Shown here piece after piece: positions 39,697 to 47,815 of a DNA stretch of 64,000 nucleotides. The stretch's first letter is position 1. Every line of letters begins with the position of its first letter. Made by a program: the position numbers and the translations under genes. A model generated the notes under the pieces. The model worked only from the letters and a program-made list of their open reading frames with translations, was not told where the DNA came from and did no database searches. Origin of the DNA: Kytococcus schroeteri (lineage in GTDB: Bacteria > Actinomycetota > Actinomycetes > Actinomycetales > Dermatophilaceae); contig NZ_JBHLVH010000004.1 in the NCBI RefSeq assembly GCF_042433515.1, positions 124,001-188,000 on the forward strand. Direction: 5' to 3'.

Positions 39697-39893
39697 GGGC
39701 CCTGGACCCCGTTCACCGCACTGGTGAACAGACCGTTCAGCGTGGGGCCGGCCACGGCCCACAGCGCCGTCACGAGGCCCGCCGTCATCATGGTGATGAG
39801 CACCCAGCCGGGCACGTCGCCGCGCTCGGTGTCCTGGGTCATCCGCGTGTACGCCGTCACGAGACGGGCGTAGATGCTCTGGAAGGTGGTCAT
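39693..39893 (-). CDS. Small Flp-type pilin or DUF4244-like pilus subunit
   Basis: A 66-residue protein with a basic/polar N-terminus, TERGDVPGWV, a hydrophobic helix (VLITMMTAGLVTALWAVAG) and a short tail. The position between tadC and tadE genes and the ERG...helix pattern suit the major Flp pilin of actinobacterial Tad systems. ATG at 39893 follows AAGGAGA. No prepilin peptidase gene is seen in the cluster. Confidence 0.75.
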   Translation of the reverse strand: MTTFQSIYARLVTAYTRMTQDTERGDVPGWVLITMMTAGLVTALWAVAGPTLNGLFTSAVNGVQGP

Positions 39894-40043
39894 GCCTGGT
39901 CTCCTTGGGTGTGTGCTGCGAACGGGAACGGTTCCCGTCGAGGGGTCCCCCGCAGGGAACGGGAAGGGAGCCGTGGCTCCCCACGGCCACCGGGACGGTG
40001 ACCGAGCTCGTGGGGCCCCGGTGCGGGGCAGGCGGGCGGCGCA

Positions 40044-40973
40044 TCAGAGGTTCACCTGCAGTGCGGCCAGGCCCGGGAACATGGCGAAGACCACGGTGAC
40101 GGGGAGCACGAGGAAGACGACCGGGATCATCATGAGGATCTCGCGCCGGCCGCCCTCGGCGATGATCGCCTGGCGTGCGGCCTCCCGGGCGTCGGTGGCC
40201 TGGGCACGGAGCACCTCGGCCAGGGGTGTGCCGCGCTCCACGGCGATGATGACGCCGTCCACGAAACGCGCCACGCTGGGGACGCCGGTGCGGTCGGCGA
40301 TGCCCTCGAGCGCGACGGGCAGGCTCGCCCCCGCCCGTGCCTCCGCGAGCGCCTGGGTGAGCTCCCGCGAGAGCTCACCGCGGCTCAGGCGCGCCACCCG
40401 CTCCAGGGCGGCCGAGGCGGACTCACCGGCCGCCACCGCCAGCGCCAGGAGCTCGGCGATGGCCGGGAACTCCTCCACCACACGTCGCTCGCGCCGGGCC
40501 AGTCGCCGGGAGAGCAGGTGGTCGCGGAGCAGCACGCCGGCCACGGCCCCGGAGAGCCCCAGCGCCGGCGCCAGCAGGGGCGCCGCCCGGCCCGTGCTCC
40601 ACAGGAGGACACCGAGCGCCGCGCCCGCCGCGGCGAACACGCAGGCCAGGACGGCCTGCTGGGCGCGGTACCCCGGGACGTCCGGGACGAGCCCCGCCCG
40701 CTCCAGGCGCCGCACCAGCACCTCCTCGCCGCCGAGCCACTCCCCCAGCCGCGCCCCCAGCCGCCGGGTGACCGGGTCGACCACATGGTGCACGGTGAGC
40801 TGTTCGTGCGGGGCCAGGTTGAACAGGCGCACCGGCGCGGGTTCGTCCCGGACGTAGGGGTCCACCCGCATCGCGAGGGAGGGGGTGCGCCACCGTGGGA
40901 CTCCGTACAGCACCAGCAGGAGCCCGAGTCCCACGAGCATGCCCACGGCGGCGCCCGGCCACGACCAGCTCAT
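40044..40973 (-). CDS. tadC: Tad pilus inner-membrane protein TadC (type II secretion F family)
   Basis: A 309-residue polytopic protein. The T2SSF domain is the region EFPAIAELLALAVAAGESASAALERVA to DGVIIAVERGTPLAEVLRAQA, followed by the C-terminal membrane helix MMIPVVFLVLPVTVVFAMFPGL. Two hydrophobic helices lie in the middle. ATG at 40973 overlaps the tadB stop (ATGA). With TadB it forms the platform that the TadA ATPase acts on. Confidence 0.9.
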   Translation of the reverse strand: MSWSWPGAAVGMLVGLGLLLVLYGVPRWRTPSLAMRVDPYVRDEPAPVRLFNLAPHEQLTVHHVVDPVTRRLGARLGEWLGGEEVLVRRLERAGLVPDVPGYRAQQAVLACVFAAAGAALGVLLWSTGRAAPLLAPALGLSGAVAGVLLRDHLLSRRLARRERRVVEEFPAIAELLALAVAAGESASAALERVARLSRGELSRELTQALAEARAGASLPVALEGIADRTGVPSVARFVDGVIIAVERGTPLAEVLRAQATDAREAARQAIIAEGGRREILMMIPVVFLVLPVTVVFAMFPGLAALQVNL

Positions 40974-41833
40974 CGCAGCACCCGCTCGGCCTGCGGGATG
41001 CGCCCGAGCCGCATCATCAGGGCGTAGGCCCCCAGGGAGACCCCGGCCCCGGTCACGAGGACGACGACGCCCGTGACCGACTCGTAGGCCGCCAGTGAGC
41101 TGCCCCTCGTGGCGAGCAGCGCCAGCACCACCCACGGGGCGGCCAGGCCCAGCCGGGCCGCGTTGACCGTCCAGCTCTGGCGGGCCTCCATCTCAGACCG
41201 GGTGTGGGCCTCCTCGCGCAGGAAGGCACTGAGGGTCCGCAGCACAACGCCCAGGTCGCTGCCACCCACCTCGCGGGCGATGCGCAGGGCCTCCACCAGA
41301 CGGTCGCCCACAGGGTCGGCCAGGCGTTCCTTGAGGGCGTCCAGGCTCACGTGGAAGCGACCCGTGGCCCGGTAGTCGTGGGCGAAGGCCGCGAAGGCGG
41401 GACGCAGCTCCTCGGGACCACGGACCGCGAGCTGCGCGAGGGCCTCCGGGAGCGCCATGCCGGCCCGGACACCGCTGGCGACGTGGTCCACGCAGTCGGG
41501 CCAGGCGTCCCGCAGGCGCGTGCGGCGGCGACCCGCCGCCCCGGAGAGCACCATCCACGGCGTGGCGACCGCGATGATGCCGAACGCGAGGGCCACTGGC
41601 AGGACGCCGGTGAGGCCGGCCACCAGGACGAACACGACGAACCCCGCCGCGAGCGTGGCCAGCACCAGGCCGTTCGGGGTGACGCCCGTCCAGCGGGCGA
41701 CCGCGAGGTCGTCGGCCACCCGGTCCCGCCAGGTCGTGCGCGTGACCGCCTGCCGGGGGCGCGCCGGCCAGAACGAGTCCCACACGAGCGCGAGCCCGAG
41801 ACCCGCGAGCGCCCCCACCAGCCATCCGGTCAC
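40970..41833 (-). CDS. tadB: Tad pilus inner-membrane protein TadB (type II secretion F family)
   Basis: A 287-residue polytopic membrane protein with a T2SSF domain: DAWPDCVDHVASGVRAGMALPEALAQLA and ALRIAREVGGSDLGVVLRTLSAFLREE, then hydrophobic C-terminal helices. GTG at 41833 overlaps the tadA stop (GTGA), and its own stop overlaps tadC. The tadA-tadB-tadC order is standard for Tad loci. Confidence 0.9.
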   Translation of the reverse strand: MTGWLVGALAGLGLALVWDSFWPARPRQAVTRTTWRDRVADDLAVARWTGVTPNGLVLATLAAGFVVFVLVAGLTGVLPVALAFGIIAVATPWMVLSGAAGRRRTRLRDAWPDCVDHVASGVRAGMALPEALAQLAVRGPEELRPAFAAFAHDYRATGRFHVSLDALKERLADPVGDRLVEALRIAREVGGSDLGVVLRTLSAFLREEAHTRSEMEARQSWTVNAARLGLAAPWVVLALLATRGSSLAAYESVTGVVVLVTGAGVSLGAYALMMRLGRIPQAERVLR

Positions 41834-43110
41834 GACGCCCCCAGGATCTCGCGCACGTCGAAGCCCGCTCGGGCGAAGCGCTCAGTGTGGGGCGGGAAGC
41901 CGTCACCGCGGACCAGCTCGCCCTCCACCCGGGTGAAGATGTCGGCGATCTCGATGACGTCCCCCTCCGCGCGACCCGGGAGGGCGCAGATCTGCTGCAC
42001 CCGGCGGCGCCCGTCACGCTCCAGCGCGCAGTGGACGACGAGGTCGACCGCGTTGGCCACGGTGGGCACCACGAACGAGCTGGCCACGTTGGGACCAGCG
42101 AGCAGCGGCAGCGTGCACATCTTGAGCACGGCCTCTCGGGCGCCGTTGGCGTGGACCGTGGCCATGCCCGGCAGGCCCGAGTTCAGGCCGATGAGCAGGT
42201 CGAGCGCCTCCTCCTGCCGCACCTCGCCGACGATGATGCGCGAGGGCCGCATGCGTAGCGCCTCCTTGACCAGGCGCCGCAGCGTGATCTCCCCGGTGCC
42301 CTCCAGGCTCGGCTGGCGGCACTGCATCGCCACGGTGTCCCGCAGGGGCACGTGGAGCTCGAAGACCTCCTCGGCGGTGACCACCCGCTCGTGGGGAGGG
42401 ATGGCCGCGGCGAGACAGTTCAGCATCGTGGTCTTGCCGGCCTGCGTGCCGCCGGAGACGAGCACGTTGAGTCCGCTGGCGACCGCCGCCCGCAGGAAGG
42501 AGGCCGCCGGTGCGGTGAGGCTGCCCAGGGCCACGAGGTCCTCGAGGTGGTGGGCGCGGGAGACGAACTTGCGGATGTTGACCGACCAGTGGCGGCGCGT
42601 GATGTCCGGGATGGCCACGTGCAGGCGCTCACCTCCGGGCAGGGAGGCGTCCACGAACGGCGAGCTGAGGTCGATGCGGCGGCCGCTCGACTTGAGCATG
42701 CGCTCGACGAGGTCCTGCACCTGCTGGTCGGTGAGCAGCACCGGGGTGAGCTCCGAGCGTCCACCCCGCGCGACGAACACGTGCTGGGGCGAGTTGATCC
42801 AGATCTCCTCCACCTCGGGGTCGTCGAGGTACTGCTGCAGCTCGCCCAGGCCGCTCACGGCATCGACGAGGTGTCGGCGGACCGCGGGCTCGTCGACGAT
42901 GAGGCGCCCACGCCCCGCACCGGCAGCCTGCTGGTGGGCCTCGACCACCTCGTCAACGAGGTCGCGCACCTCCTGCACGTCGGTGTCCGGGTCGAGTTCC
43001 CGTCGACGCACGACGTCGCGCACGCGGTCCTCCAGGGAACGCAACGTGGGACGGTCCTCGGCGACGGGCCCGGCGGGGGTGGGCGCGACGTCCTGCAGGG
43101 TGTGCGGCAT
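41830..43110 (-). CDS. tadA: Tad pilus assembly/secretion ATPase TadA (CpaF family)
   Basis: A 426-residue secretion ATPase. The N-terminal domain is followed by EIWINSPQHVFVARGG, Walker A SGGTQAGKTTMLN (Lys226), the Asp box VTAEEVFELHVP, the His/Walker B region RPSRIIVGEVRQEEALDLLIGLNSGLPGMATVHANGA. This is the CpaF/TadA class that drives both extension and retraction of Tad pili. ATG at 43110 has GGAGCC upstream. It heads the operon tadA-B-C-pilin-tadE-tadE-tadG. TadZ, RcpC/CpaB and a prepilin peptidase are not in the cluster. Confidence 0.94.
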   Translation of the reverse strand: MPHTLQDVAPTPAGPVAEDRPTLRSLEDRVRDVVRRRELDPDTDVQEVRDLVDEVVEAHQQAAGAGRGRLIVDEPAVRRHLVDAVSGLGELQQYLDDPEVEEIWINSPQHVFVARGGRSELTPVLLTDQQVQDLVERMLKSSGRRIDLSSPFVDASLPGGERLHVAIPDITRRHWSVNIRKFVSRAHHLEDLVALGSLTAPAASFLRAAVASGLNVLVSGGTQAGKTTMLNCLAAAIPPHERVVTAEEVFELHVPLRDTVAMQCRQPSLEGTGEITLRRLVKEALRMRPSRIIVGEVRQEEALDLLIGLNSGLPGMATVHANGAREAVLKMCTLPLLAGPNVASSFVVPTVANAVDLVVHCALERDGRRRVQQICALPGRAEGDVIEIADIFTRVEGELVRGDGFPPHTERFARAGFDVREILGAS

Positions 43111-43191
43111 GGCGGCTCCGGTTCGGCTCCGGTGGTGATGTGAGGGGAACGTGGGGCACGCTACGGAAGGACCGCACCCCCGCGTCCGCCG

Positions 43192-43200
43192 TTGTCCACA
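43192..43200 (+). promoter_or_regulatory. Isolated DnaA-box sequence
   Basis: TTGTCCACA, the form of the DnaA box used in GC-rich actinobacteria, in the 343-base gap between tadA and the SDR pseudogene. A single box is not an origin; it may be chance or a DnaA-controlled promoter. Confidence 0.35.
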
Positions 43201-43281
43201 GGCCCCGAGAGCCACCCTGAACGTTTGCTGGGCGGATCGTTATGGCCCGTTCACCCACGGGCAGCGGGGGCGTGCTGGCAG

Positions 43282-43309
43282 CCTCCCGGGAACGCGATTT
43301 CCCGGGAGG
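43282..43309. repeat. 28-bp inverted repeat in the divergent tadA/SDR gap
   Basis: CCTCCCGGGAA (43282-43292) / TTCCCGGGAGG (43299-43309) around CGCGAT. Since the flanking genes diverge, a terminator is not expected here, so it may be an operator or the end of a short transcript. The rest of this 343-base gap (43111-43453) shows no gene I can support. Confidence 0.6.
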
Positions 43310-43453
43310 ACGGACTGGAACCCGGCCCTCCACCACGCCAACGGGCCCGCCGGCGTTGACCAAATCCTTGCCAAGCCGACGCCATCTCGTGACCTTCCCG
43401 GGCGTGCCGGAGCAGCCGGCGACGTCGTCGGTGGGCCTTCCTGGAGTCACCGC

Positions 43454-44236
43454 ATGGACACCTCGAACACCTCCCCCACCCACCTCGCCTGCAAGCGCGC
43501 CCTGGCCACCGGCGGCGCCGGCGGGCTCGGCTCCGGCATCGGGCGCGCCCTGGCCGGAGCCGGCACGCACGTGGTGCTCGCCGACATCGACGGCGAGGGC
43601 CTGGAGCGCGTGGTGGGCAAGGTGCAGGACGCCGGCGGCAGCGCCGAGGCCTGGGAACTCGACCTCTCAGATGCCGACGCCCTGGCGGCGCTGTCCCTGG
43701 ACATCGACATCCTGGTGAACAACGCCGGGATCCAGCACGTGCAGCCCCTGCACGAGTTCGACGTGGCGAAGTGGCAGCTCATCCAGCAGCTCATGCTCAC
43801 CGCACCGTTCCTGCTGACCCGCGCCGCCCTGCCCCACATGTACGACGCCGGCTGGGGCCGCGTCGTCAACATCTCCAGCGCCCACGGCCTGCGGGTGAGC
43901 GAGTACAAGGCCGCCTACGTGGCCGCCAAGCACGGCCTGGAGGGCCTGAGCAAGGTGACCGCCCTGGAGGGCGCCGGCAAGGGCGTCACGAGCAACTGCA
44001 TCAACCCCGGCTACATGTGGACCCCGCTGATCCAGGCCCAGATCGCCGACCAGGCCGCCAGCCACCACATGAGCGAGGACGAGGTGGCGGAGAAGGTGCT
44101 GCTGAAGAATTAGGCCCTCAAGGAGTTCGCGTCCGTGGAGGCCATCGCCGATGCCGCCCTGTTCCTCTGCGGTCCGCACTCGTCCTCGATGACGGGGGCG
44201 AACCTCGTCATCGACGGCGGCTGGACGGCCCAGTGA
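43454..44236 (+). pseudogene. Short-chain dehydrogenase (3-hydroxybutyrate dehydrogenase-like) with in-frame TAG
   Basis: The frame encodes an SDR of 260 codons closest in feel to D-3-hydroxybutyrate dehydrogenase: cofactor motif TGGAGGLGSGIG, DIDILVNNAGIQHVQPLHEF, NISSAHGL (Ser) and YVAAKHGLEGL (Tyr-x3-Lys). Codon 220 is TAG (44111-44113). After it the frame continues for 40 codons with the normal SDR end, ALKEFASVEAIADAALFLCG, then SMTGANLVIDGGWTAQ and TGA at 44234. A single base change, for example CAG to TAG, explains it. The truncated 219-residue product lacks the last strand and helix. GGAG lies before the ATG at 43454. Confidence 0.88.
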
Positions 44237-44308
44237 CCTGGGCCGCCGGCTGACGCCCGAGCCGAGACCCCGCGGCCCACCTGGGCGGGCTGGGATACGG
44301 TCCGGGGC

Positions 44309-45085
44309 GTGCTGGCCCTGCTCTCCCCCGCCAAGTCCCTCGACCTCGACTCCCGCCTGCCCACCCGGGTGCACACCCAGCCCCGGCTGCTGGAGCACGC
44401 CGAGCAGCTGGTGGAGGTGATGCGGGCCAAGTCGCCGGAGGACCTCTCCGAGCTGATGGGGATCTCCGCCGAGCTGGGGCAGCTCAACGCCAAGCGCTAC
44501 GCGGACTTCCACACGCCGTTCACGCACAAGAACGCCCGACCGGCGGTGTTCACCTTCGCCGGCGACGTCTACCAGGGGTTCGACGCCGCCCGCCTGGACA
44601 CCCGCGACCTCACCGAGGCGCAGAAGACCGTGCGCATCCTCTCCGGGCTGTACGGCGTGCTGCGGCCGCTGGACCTCATGCAGCCCTACCGCCTGGAGAT
44701 GGGTACGCGGCTGCGGACCGACCGGGGGTCCAGCCTCGTGGCCTGGTGGGGCGACGCCATCACCGAGCAGGTGGCCGCCGACCTGGCCGACTCCCCCGGC
44801 CCGGACGTGGTGGTCAATCTGGCCTCCGGCGAGTACTCCCAGGCGGTGGACCTCCGCCGCCTCGACGCCCGCGTGGTCACCCCGCGCTTCGAGGACCGCT
44901 CCCCGGCCGGCGAGTGGAAGGTCATCTCCTTCCACGCCAAGCGCGCCCGCGGCGCCATGGCGGCGTGGATGGTGCAGCAGCGGGCCCGCAGCGTGAAGGC
45001 GCTCACCCGCTTCGACGCGGCCGGCTACGCCTACGCGCCGGAGGTCTCCACCCGCGACGAACCGGTCTTCCGCCGCGAGGCCTGA
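44309..45085 (+). CDS. yaaA: Peroxide stress protein YaaA (DUF328)
   Basis: A 258-residue YaaA-family protein, which in E. coli lowers free iron and so DNA damage during peroxide stress. Family features: LLSPAKSLDLDSRLP at the start, KRYADFHTPF, ARPAVFTFAGDVYQGFDA, ILSGLYGVLRPLDLMQPYRLEMGTRL, VVVNLASGEYSQAV, and the late KVISFHAKRARGAMAAWM. GTG at 44309 is 7 bases after TACGGT (44296-44301), a probable leaderless start. Confidence 0.93.
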   Translation: MLALLSPAKSLDLDSRLPTRVHTQPRLLEHAEQLVEVMRAKSPEDLSELMGISAELGQLNAKRYADFHTPFTHKNARPAVFTFAGDVYQGFDAARLDTRDLTEAQKTVRILSGLYGVLRPLDLMQPYRLEMGTRLRTDRGSSLVAWWGDAITEQVAADLADSPGPDVVVNLASGEYSQAVDLRRLDARVVTPRFEDRSPAGEWKVISFHAKRARGAMAAWMVQQRARSVKALTRFDAAGYAYAPEVSTRDEPVFRREA

Positions 45086-45164
45086 GGGCAGGCCGTACCG
45101 GCAGCAGCAGACGGTGAGCCCGACCGGCTCCGTCACGCAGGGGGCCCGACGGTTGGTACCCTTC

Positions 45165-45270
45165 ACCCCTGAAAGGGAGTAGTCCCCAACACCTGCGTCG
45201 ACAGACTGGCCAGCACCATCGGCCCGGCGCAGGAGGCCACCACCGGTGGCGGACGAGACTTTCGACCGGA
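45165..45270 (+). promoter_or_regulatory. yybP-ykoY-type manganese riboswitch
   Basis: The leader holds GAAAGGGAGTAG (45171-45182) and GGACGAGACTTTCG (45251-45264), the two conserved strands of the Mn2+-sensing yybP-ykoY aptamer, with a variable stem between. The gene downstream is a TMEM165/GDT1-type transporter, a usual target of this riboswitch. Ends are approximate. Confidence 0.85.
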
Positions 45271-45312
45271 ACGACGCACCCCTCCCCCGCCCGACGGGGC
45301 CTGAGACGTGTG

Positions 45313-45359
45313 CCCGGTCGAAGGCGTCCACGGGACAGCGTCCACCGCCTTTGACCGGG
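45313..45359 (+). promoter_or_regulatory. Expression-platform hairpin of the manganese riboswitch
   Basis: CCCGGTCGAAGGCG (45313-45326) pairs with CGCCTTTGACCGGG (45346-45359) with one G-T wobble. It lies between the aptamer and the ribosome-binding site (GGAAAGAG, 45361-45368), so it may switch translation or termination according to Mn2+. Confidence 0.6.
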
Positions 45360-45376
45360 CGGAAAGAGACCCCCTG

Positions 45377-45955
45377 ATGGAAGCCTTCCTCCTGAGCACC
45401 GCGGTGATCTTCATCGCCGAGCTGGGCGACAAGAGCCAGCTCATGGCCATGACCTTCGCCGCCCGCTACAAGGCCCGCGACGTGCTCATCGGCATCACCG
45501 TGGCCACCGCGATCGTCCACCTGGCCAGCGTGGGCATCGGCTACTTCATCGGCGACGCGTTCGCCAACTACCAGCACTGGATCGCCGTCGCCGCCGGTGT
45601 GGCGTTCCTCGGCTTCGCCCTGTGGACCCTGCGCGGCGACGAACTCACCGACGAGGAGGCCGACAAGGCCCGCCACGCCACCGGCGCCGCCATCCTGGCC
45701 GTGGGAACGGCGTTCTTCCTGGCCGAGCTGGGCGACAAGACGATGCTGGCCACCATCACCCTGGCCACCCGCGAGGGCTGGCTGGGCACGTGGATCGGCA
45801 GCACGCTGGGCATGGTGGCCGCCGACGCGCTGGCCATCGTCGTGGGCGCGGTGCTGGGCAGGAAGCTCCCCGAGAAGGTCATCACCTATGGCGCCGCGGC
45901 GCTCTTCGCGCTGTTCGGGCTGGTCCTCATCGCCGAGGGCGCCGGCCTGTTCTGA
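45377..45955 (+). CDS. TMEM165/GDT1-family (UPF0016) manganese exporter
   Basis: A 192-residue membrane protein of six helices made of two copies of the UPF0016 repeat. Each copy has the signature E-x-G-D-(K/R)-(S/T): FIAELGDKSQLMAM near residue 15 and FLAELGDKTMLATI in the second half. Bacterial members (MneA, MneP-like function) export Mn2+. The yybP-ykoY riboswitch in the leader supports this assignment. ATG at 45377 has GGAAAGAG upstream. Confidence 0.93.
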   Translation: MEAFLLSTAVIFIAELGDKSQLMAMTFAARYKARDVLIGITVATAIVHLASVGIGYFIGDAFANYQHWIAVAAGVAFLGFALWTLRGDELTDEEADKARHATGAAILAVGTAFFLAELGDKTMLATITLATREGWLGTWIGSTLGMVAADALAIVVGAVLGRKLPEKVITYGAAALFALFGLVLIAEGAGLF

Positions 45956-46003
45956 CCGTCGCAGCGCAGACCGAAGCGGCCCCCCGAGAGGGCGCCGGTC
46001 CCG

Positions 46004-46711
46004 TCAACGGACGACGTCAGGGCAGTAGCCGGGTCCCTCCCACGTCTCACGGTCTCGCCCGGTCCGCTGCTCCCAGAGGTCCTCGGGCGTCATCTGCTCA
46101 AGGATCCGGCTGGCCTCCTCCTCGCCGAGACGATCCGACAGCTCCATGACGACGTCCATCCCACCCGGGGTGCGGGCTCGGCCGACCTCGACCAGCTCGA
46201 CCGAGCACCCGGCATCCTGGATCGCTCGCGCCACGGGCTCGGTGACCACGATGAGCCGCGTACCGGCCGGCATGTAGACGTCCGACCCGTCCCACCCCTG
46301 CGGGGAGGGGTCCATGCAGGGGTGAACCAGGCTCAACATCCCGCCCGGCATGCGCTCGAAGGACACGTGGTCGTCATGGAAGCCACGGCTCACCCCCGGC
46401 GAGGTCCCCGTCACCTCGAGGTGATACCAGTAACCTGGGTGAATCTCCTGCAATGCAGGGCTCGGCTCGGGCGCGGCATGAAACCTGACGCCGGTGGCAC
46501 CGGTCGCTTCGACCACCTGACGGAGATCGTCGTGAACCACCGTCCACATCTCGTGACCCGCCACCTCGGGCACCGGCCCGGCACTAACCGTCGTCATATC
46601 CAGCGCGGCCGACGACCGACTGACTGGCGTCAACCCCTCCACAGTGATCTTCAACCCGCTACCGGGGTCCAGGTCCACGAGGAAGAAGTGAGGTTCAGTG
46701 CGCTGTTGCAT
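46004..46711 (-). CDS. Putative immunity protein (Imm11/DUF1629-like) for the adjacent toxin
   Basis: A 235-residue cytoplasmic protein with no signal peptide. The opening HFFLVDLDPGSGLKI and the middle DLRQVVEATGATGVRFHAAPEPS resemble the immunity protein family Imm11 (DUF1629) found behind polymorphic toxins. ATG at 46711 overlaps the end of the toxin frame (TGATG), the usual toxin-immunity coupling. The assignment is from weak similarity plus position. The gene is intact even though the toxin frame is interrupted. Confidence 0.65.
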   Translation of the reverse strand: MQQRTEPHFFLVDLDPGSGLKITVEGLTPVSRSSAALDMTTVSAGPVPEVAGHEMWTVVHDDLRQVVEATGATGVRFHAAPEPSPALQEIHPGYWYHLEVTGTSPGVSRGFHDDHVSFERMPGGMLSLVHPCMDPSPQGWDGSDVYMPAGTRLIVVTEPVARAIQDAGCSVELVEVGRARTPGGMDVVMELSDRLGEEEASRILEQMTPEDLWEQRTGRDRETWEGPGYCPDVVR

Positions 46712-47319
46712 CAGAAGTAGATCCTGTACCCAAACTCGCGAGCCAGAAACCGTCCATATTGCTCGATCTGATACATCGAGGCGTGTGGATACGTGGTACG
46801 GAACCACTCCCAGTGCGCATTGAACCTACGCGCATCCGCCAAATGCTTGCTTGACCACACCCATCAGCCGTATTTGGGATTGTGAATATTCAACCCCCGA
46901 GAAGAAAAGTAACCCTGAAACTTCTGAGGCAGATTATGGTGCGCATGGTAACCTTTTGGTGATGAGATGTTCCCGGTGCCGGCCCTGACTCCGAGGTTGT
47001 GAGGGAAATTCCCACCAGTGAACTTCTTGTAACTCCCACACTGCACCCATACGTCGTCACCCTCCGACCGACCGGCCCAAGATTCGTAGGTAGTCGGCAC
47101 TTCCTGTTCCCGCAGGTCCGCAGGTGCCGGTTCGTCGCGATTCATTTGACGACCCGGACTTGTCATCAGAGGGACAGGCCGTTCAGCCGGAGCCGTGACC
47201 GAGGGCGGTGCCTCCGCGTGACGTGGCTCGACCATTGGCGCACATGCGGCATGGGCGCCGACAGGGGCCGCCGCCCATGCCGCTACTACAGCCAGCGCAG
47301 CAAACAACTTTGTTCTCAT
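46711..47319 (-). pseudogene. Secreted HNH-like (AHH motif) nuclease toxin with in-frame TGA
   Basis: A 202-codon frame with a Sec signal peptide (cleavage near AHA-AC), a proline-rich linker and a C-terminal toxin domain: GYHAHHNLPQKFQGYF (His125, His127, His128), SSRGLNIHNPKYG, then TGA at codon 152 (46864-46866), then WVWSSKHLADARRFNAHWEW and on to REFGYRIYF and TGA at 46711. HH-N...H...N-x-x-W is the pattern of HNH/EndoVII-type toxin nucleases. The frame is uninterrupted otherwise, so one substitution has cut off the second half of the domain. The intact frame would end inside the immunity gene start. The region is clearly less GC-rich than its neighbours, suggesting acquisition. Confidence 0.78.
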
Positions 47320-47596
47320 GAGTGATCATCCTTCTCATTCCGTTGTGTGCAGAGGGGGACCCCTCCCTCACGAGTCTAGCCACGAGCAAGCCCTGACGCG
47401 TGACGATCTGATAACGACGAGGATTGTGATGGGTCACCCTAGGGGTGGCCCGCACCGGAGACTTCTTTGCGACCGGCGCTAAAAGAGTCCTCACGAATCA
47501 CGTTCTCTCATCTTGGTCTTGGCAGCATCGTCCTGACGGCGCCCCATGAACAGGCGATGATCGTCAGGTCACGTTGGACCACGACCAAGATCCGAC

Positions 47597-47734
47597 GTGA
47601 AGCGGGGATGGTTCGACGCCCTGGCCGCCGACGGGAGCGAAATCGACCCACTGCAGCAACGCCCCTGGGGCGACCACGACGGTCAGGTCACCGACCGGTA
47701 CGGGGTGCGCTGGCTCATCGGGTTCCAGGGCTGA
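47597..47734 (+). pseudogene. Remnant of a VOC/PhnB-like protein (C-terminal part only)
   Basis: A 45-codon frame, GWFDALAADGSEIDPLQQRPWGDHDGQ then VTDRYGVRWLIGFQG, ending in TGA. The pattern W-F-x-x-L, P-x-x-x-W-G and DRYGVRW is the C-terminal end of PhnB/glyoxalase-like VOC proteins. The N-terminal 100 residues are missing; nothing recognisable precedes it between 47320 and 47596. Confidence 0.65.
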
Positions 47735-47756
47735 CGACCGCTCCGCCCACGCCCGG

Positions 47757-47805
47757 TGCATGGTGAGGCCCCACGGAGTGCGACTCCGCGAGGCCTCACC
47801 ATGCA
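47757..47805. terminator. Long bidirectional hairpin
   Basis: TGCATGGTGAGGCC (47757-47770) / GGCCTCACCATGCA (47792-47805) with a second stem CGGAGT-GCG-ACTCCG inside. It lies between the VOC remnant and the convergent aldehyde dehydrogenase gene. Confidence 0.8.
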
Positions 47806-47815
47806 TCCACAGGGC

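Noticed and set aside
43192..43200. Replication origin at the DnaA box
   Set aside because: Only one box, no AT-rich element, and no dnaA, dnaN or parAB nearby.
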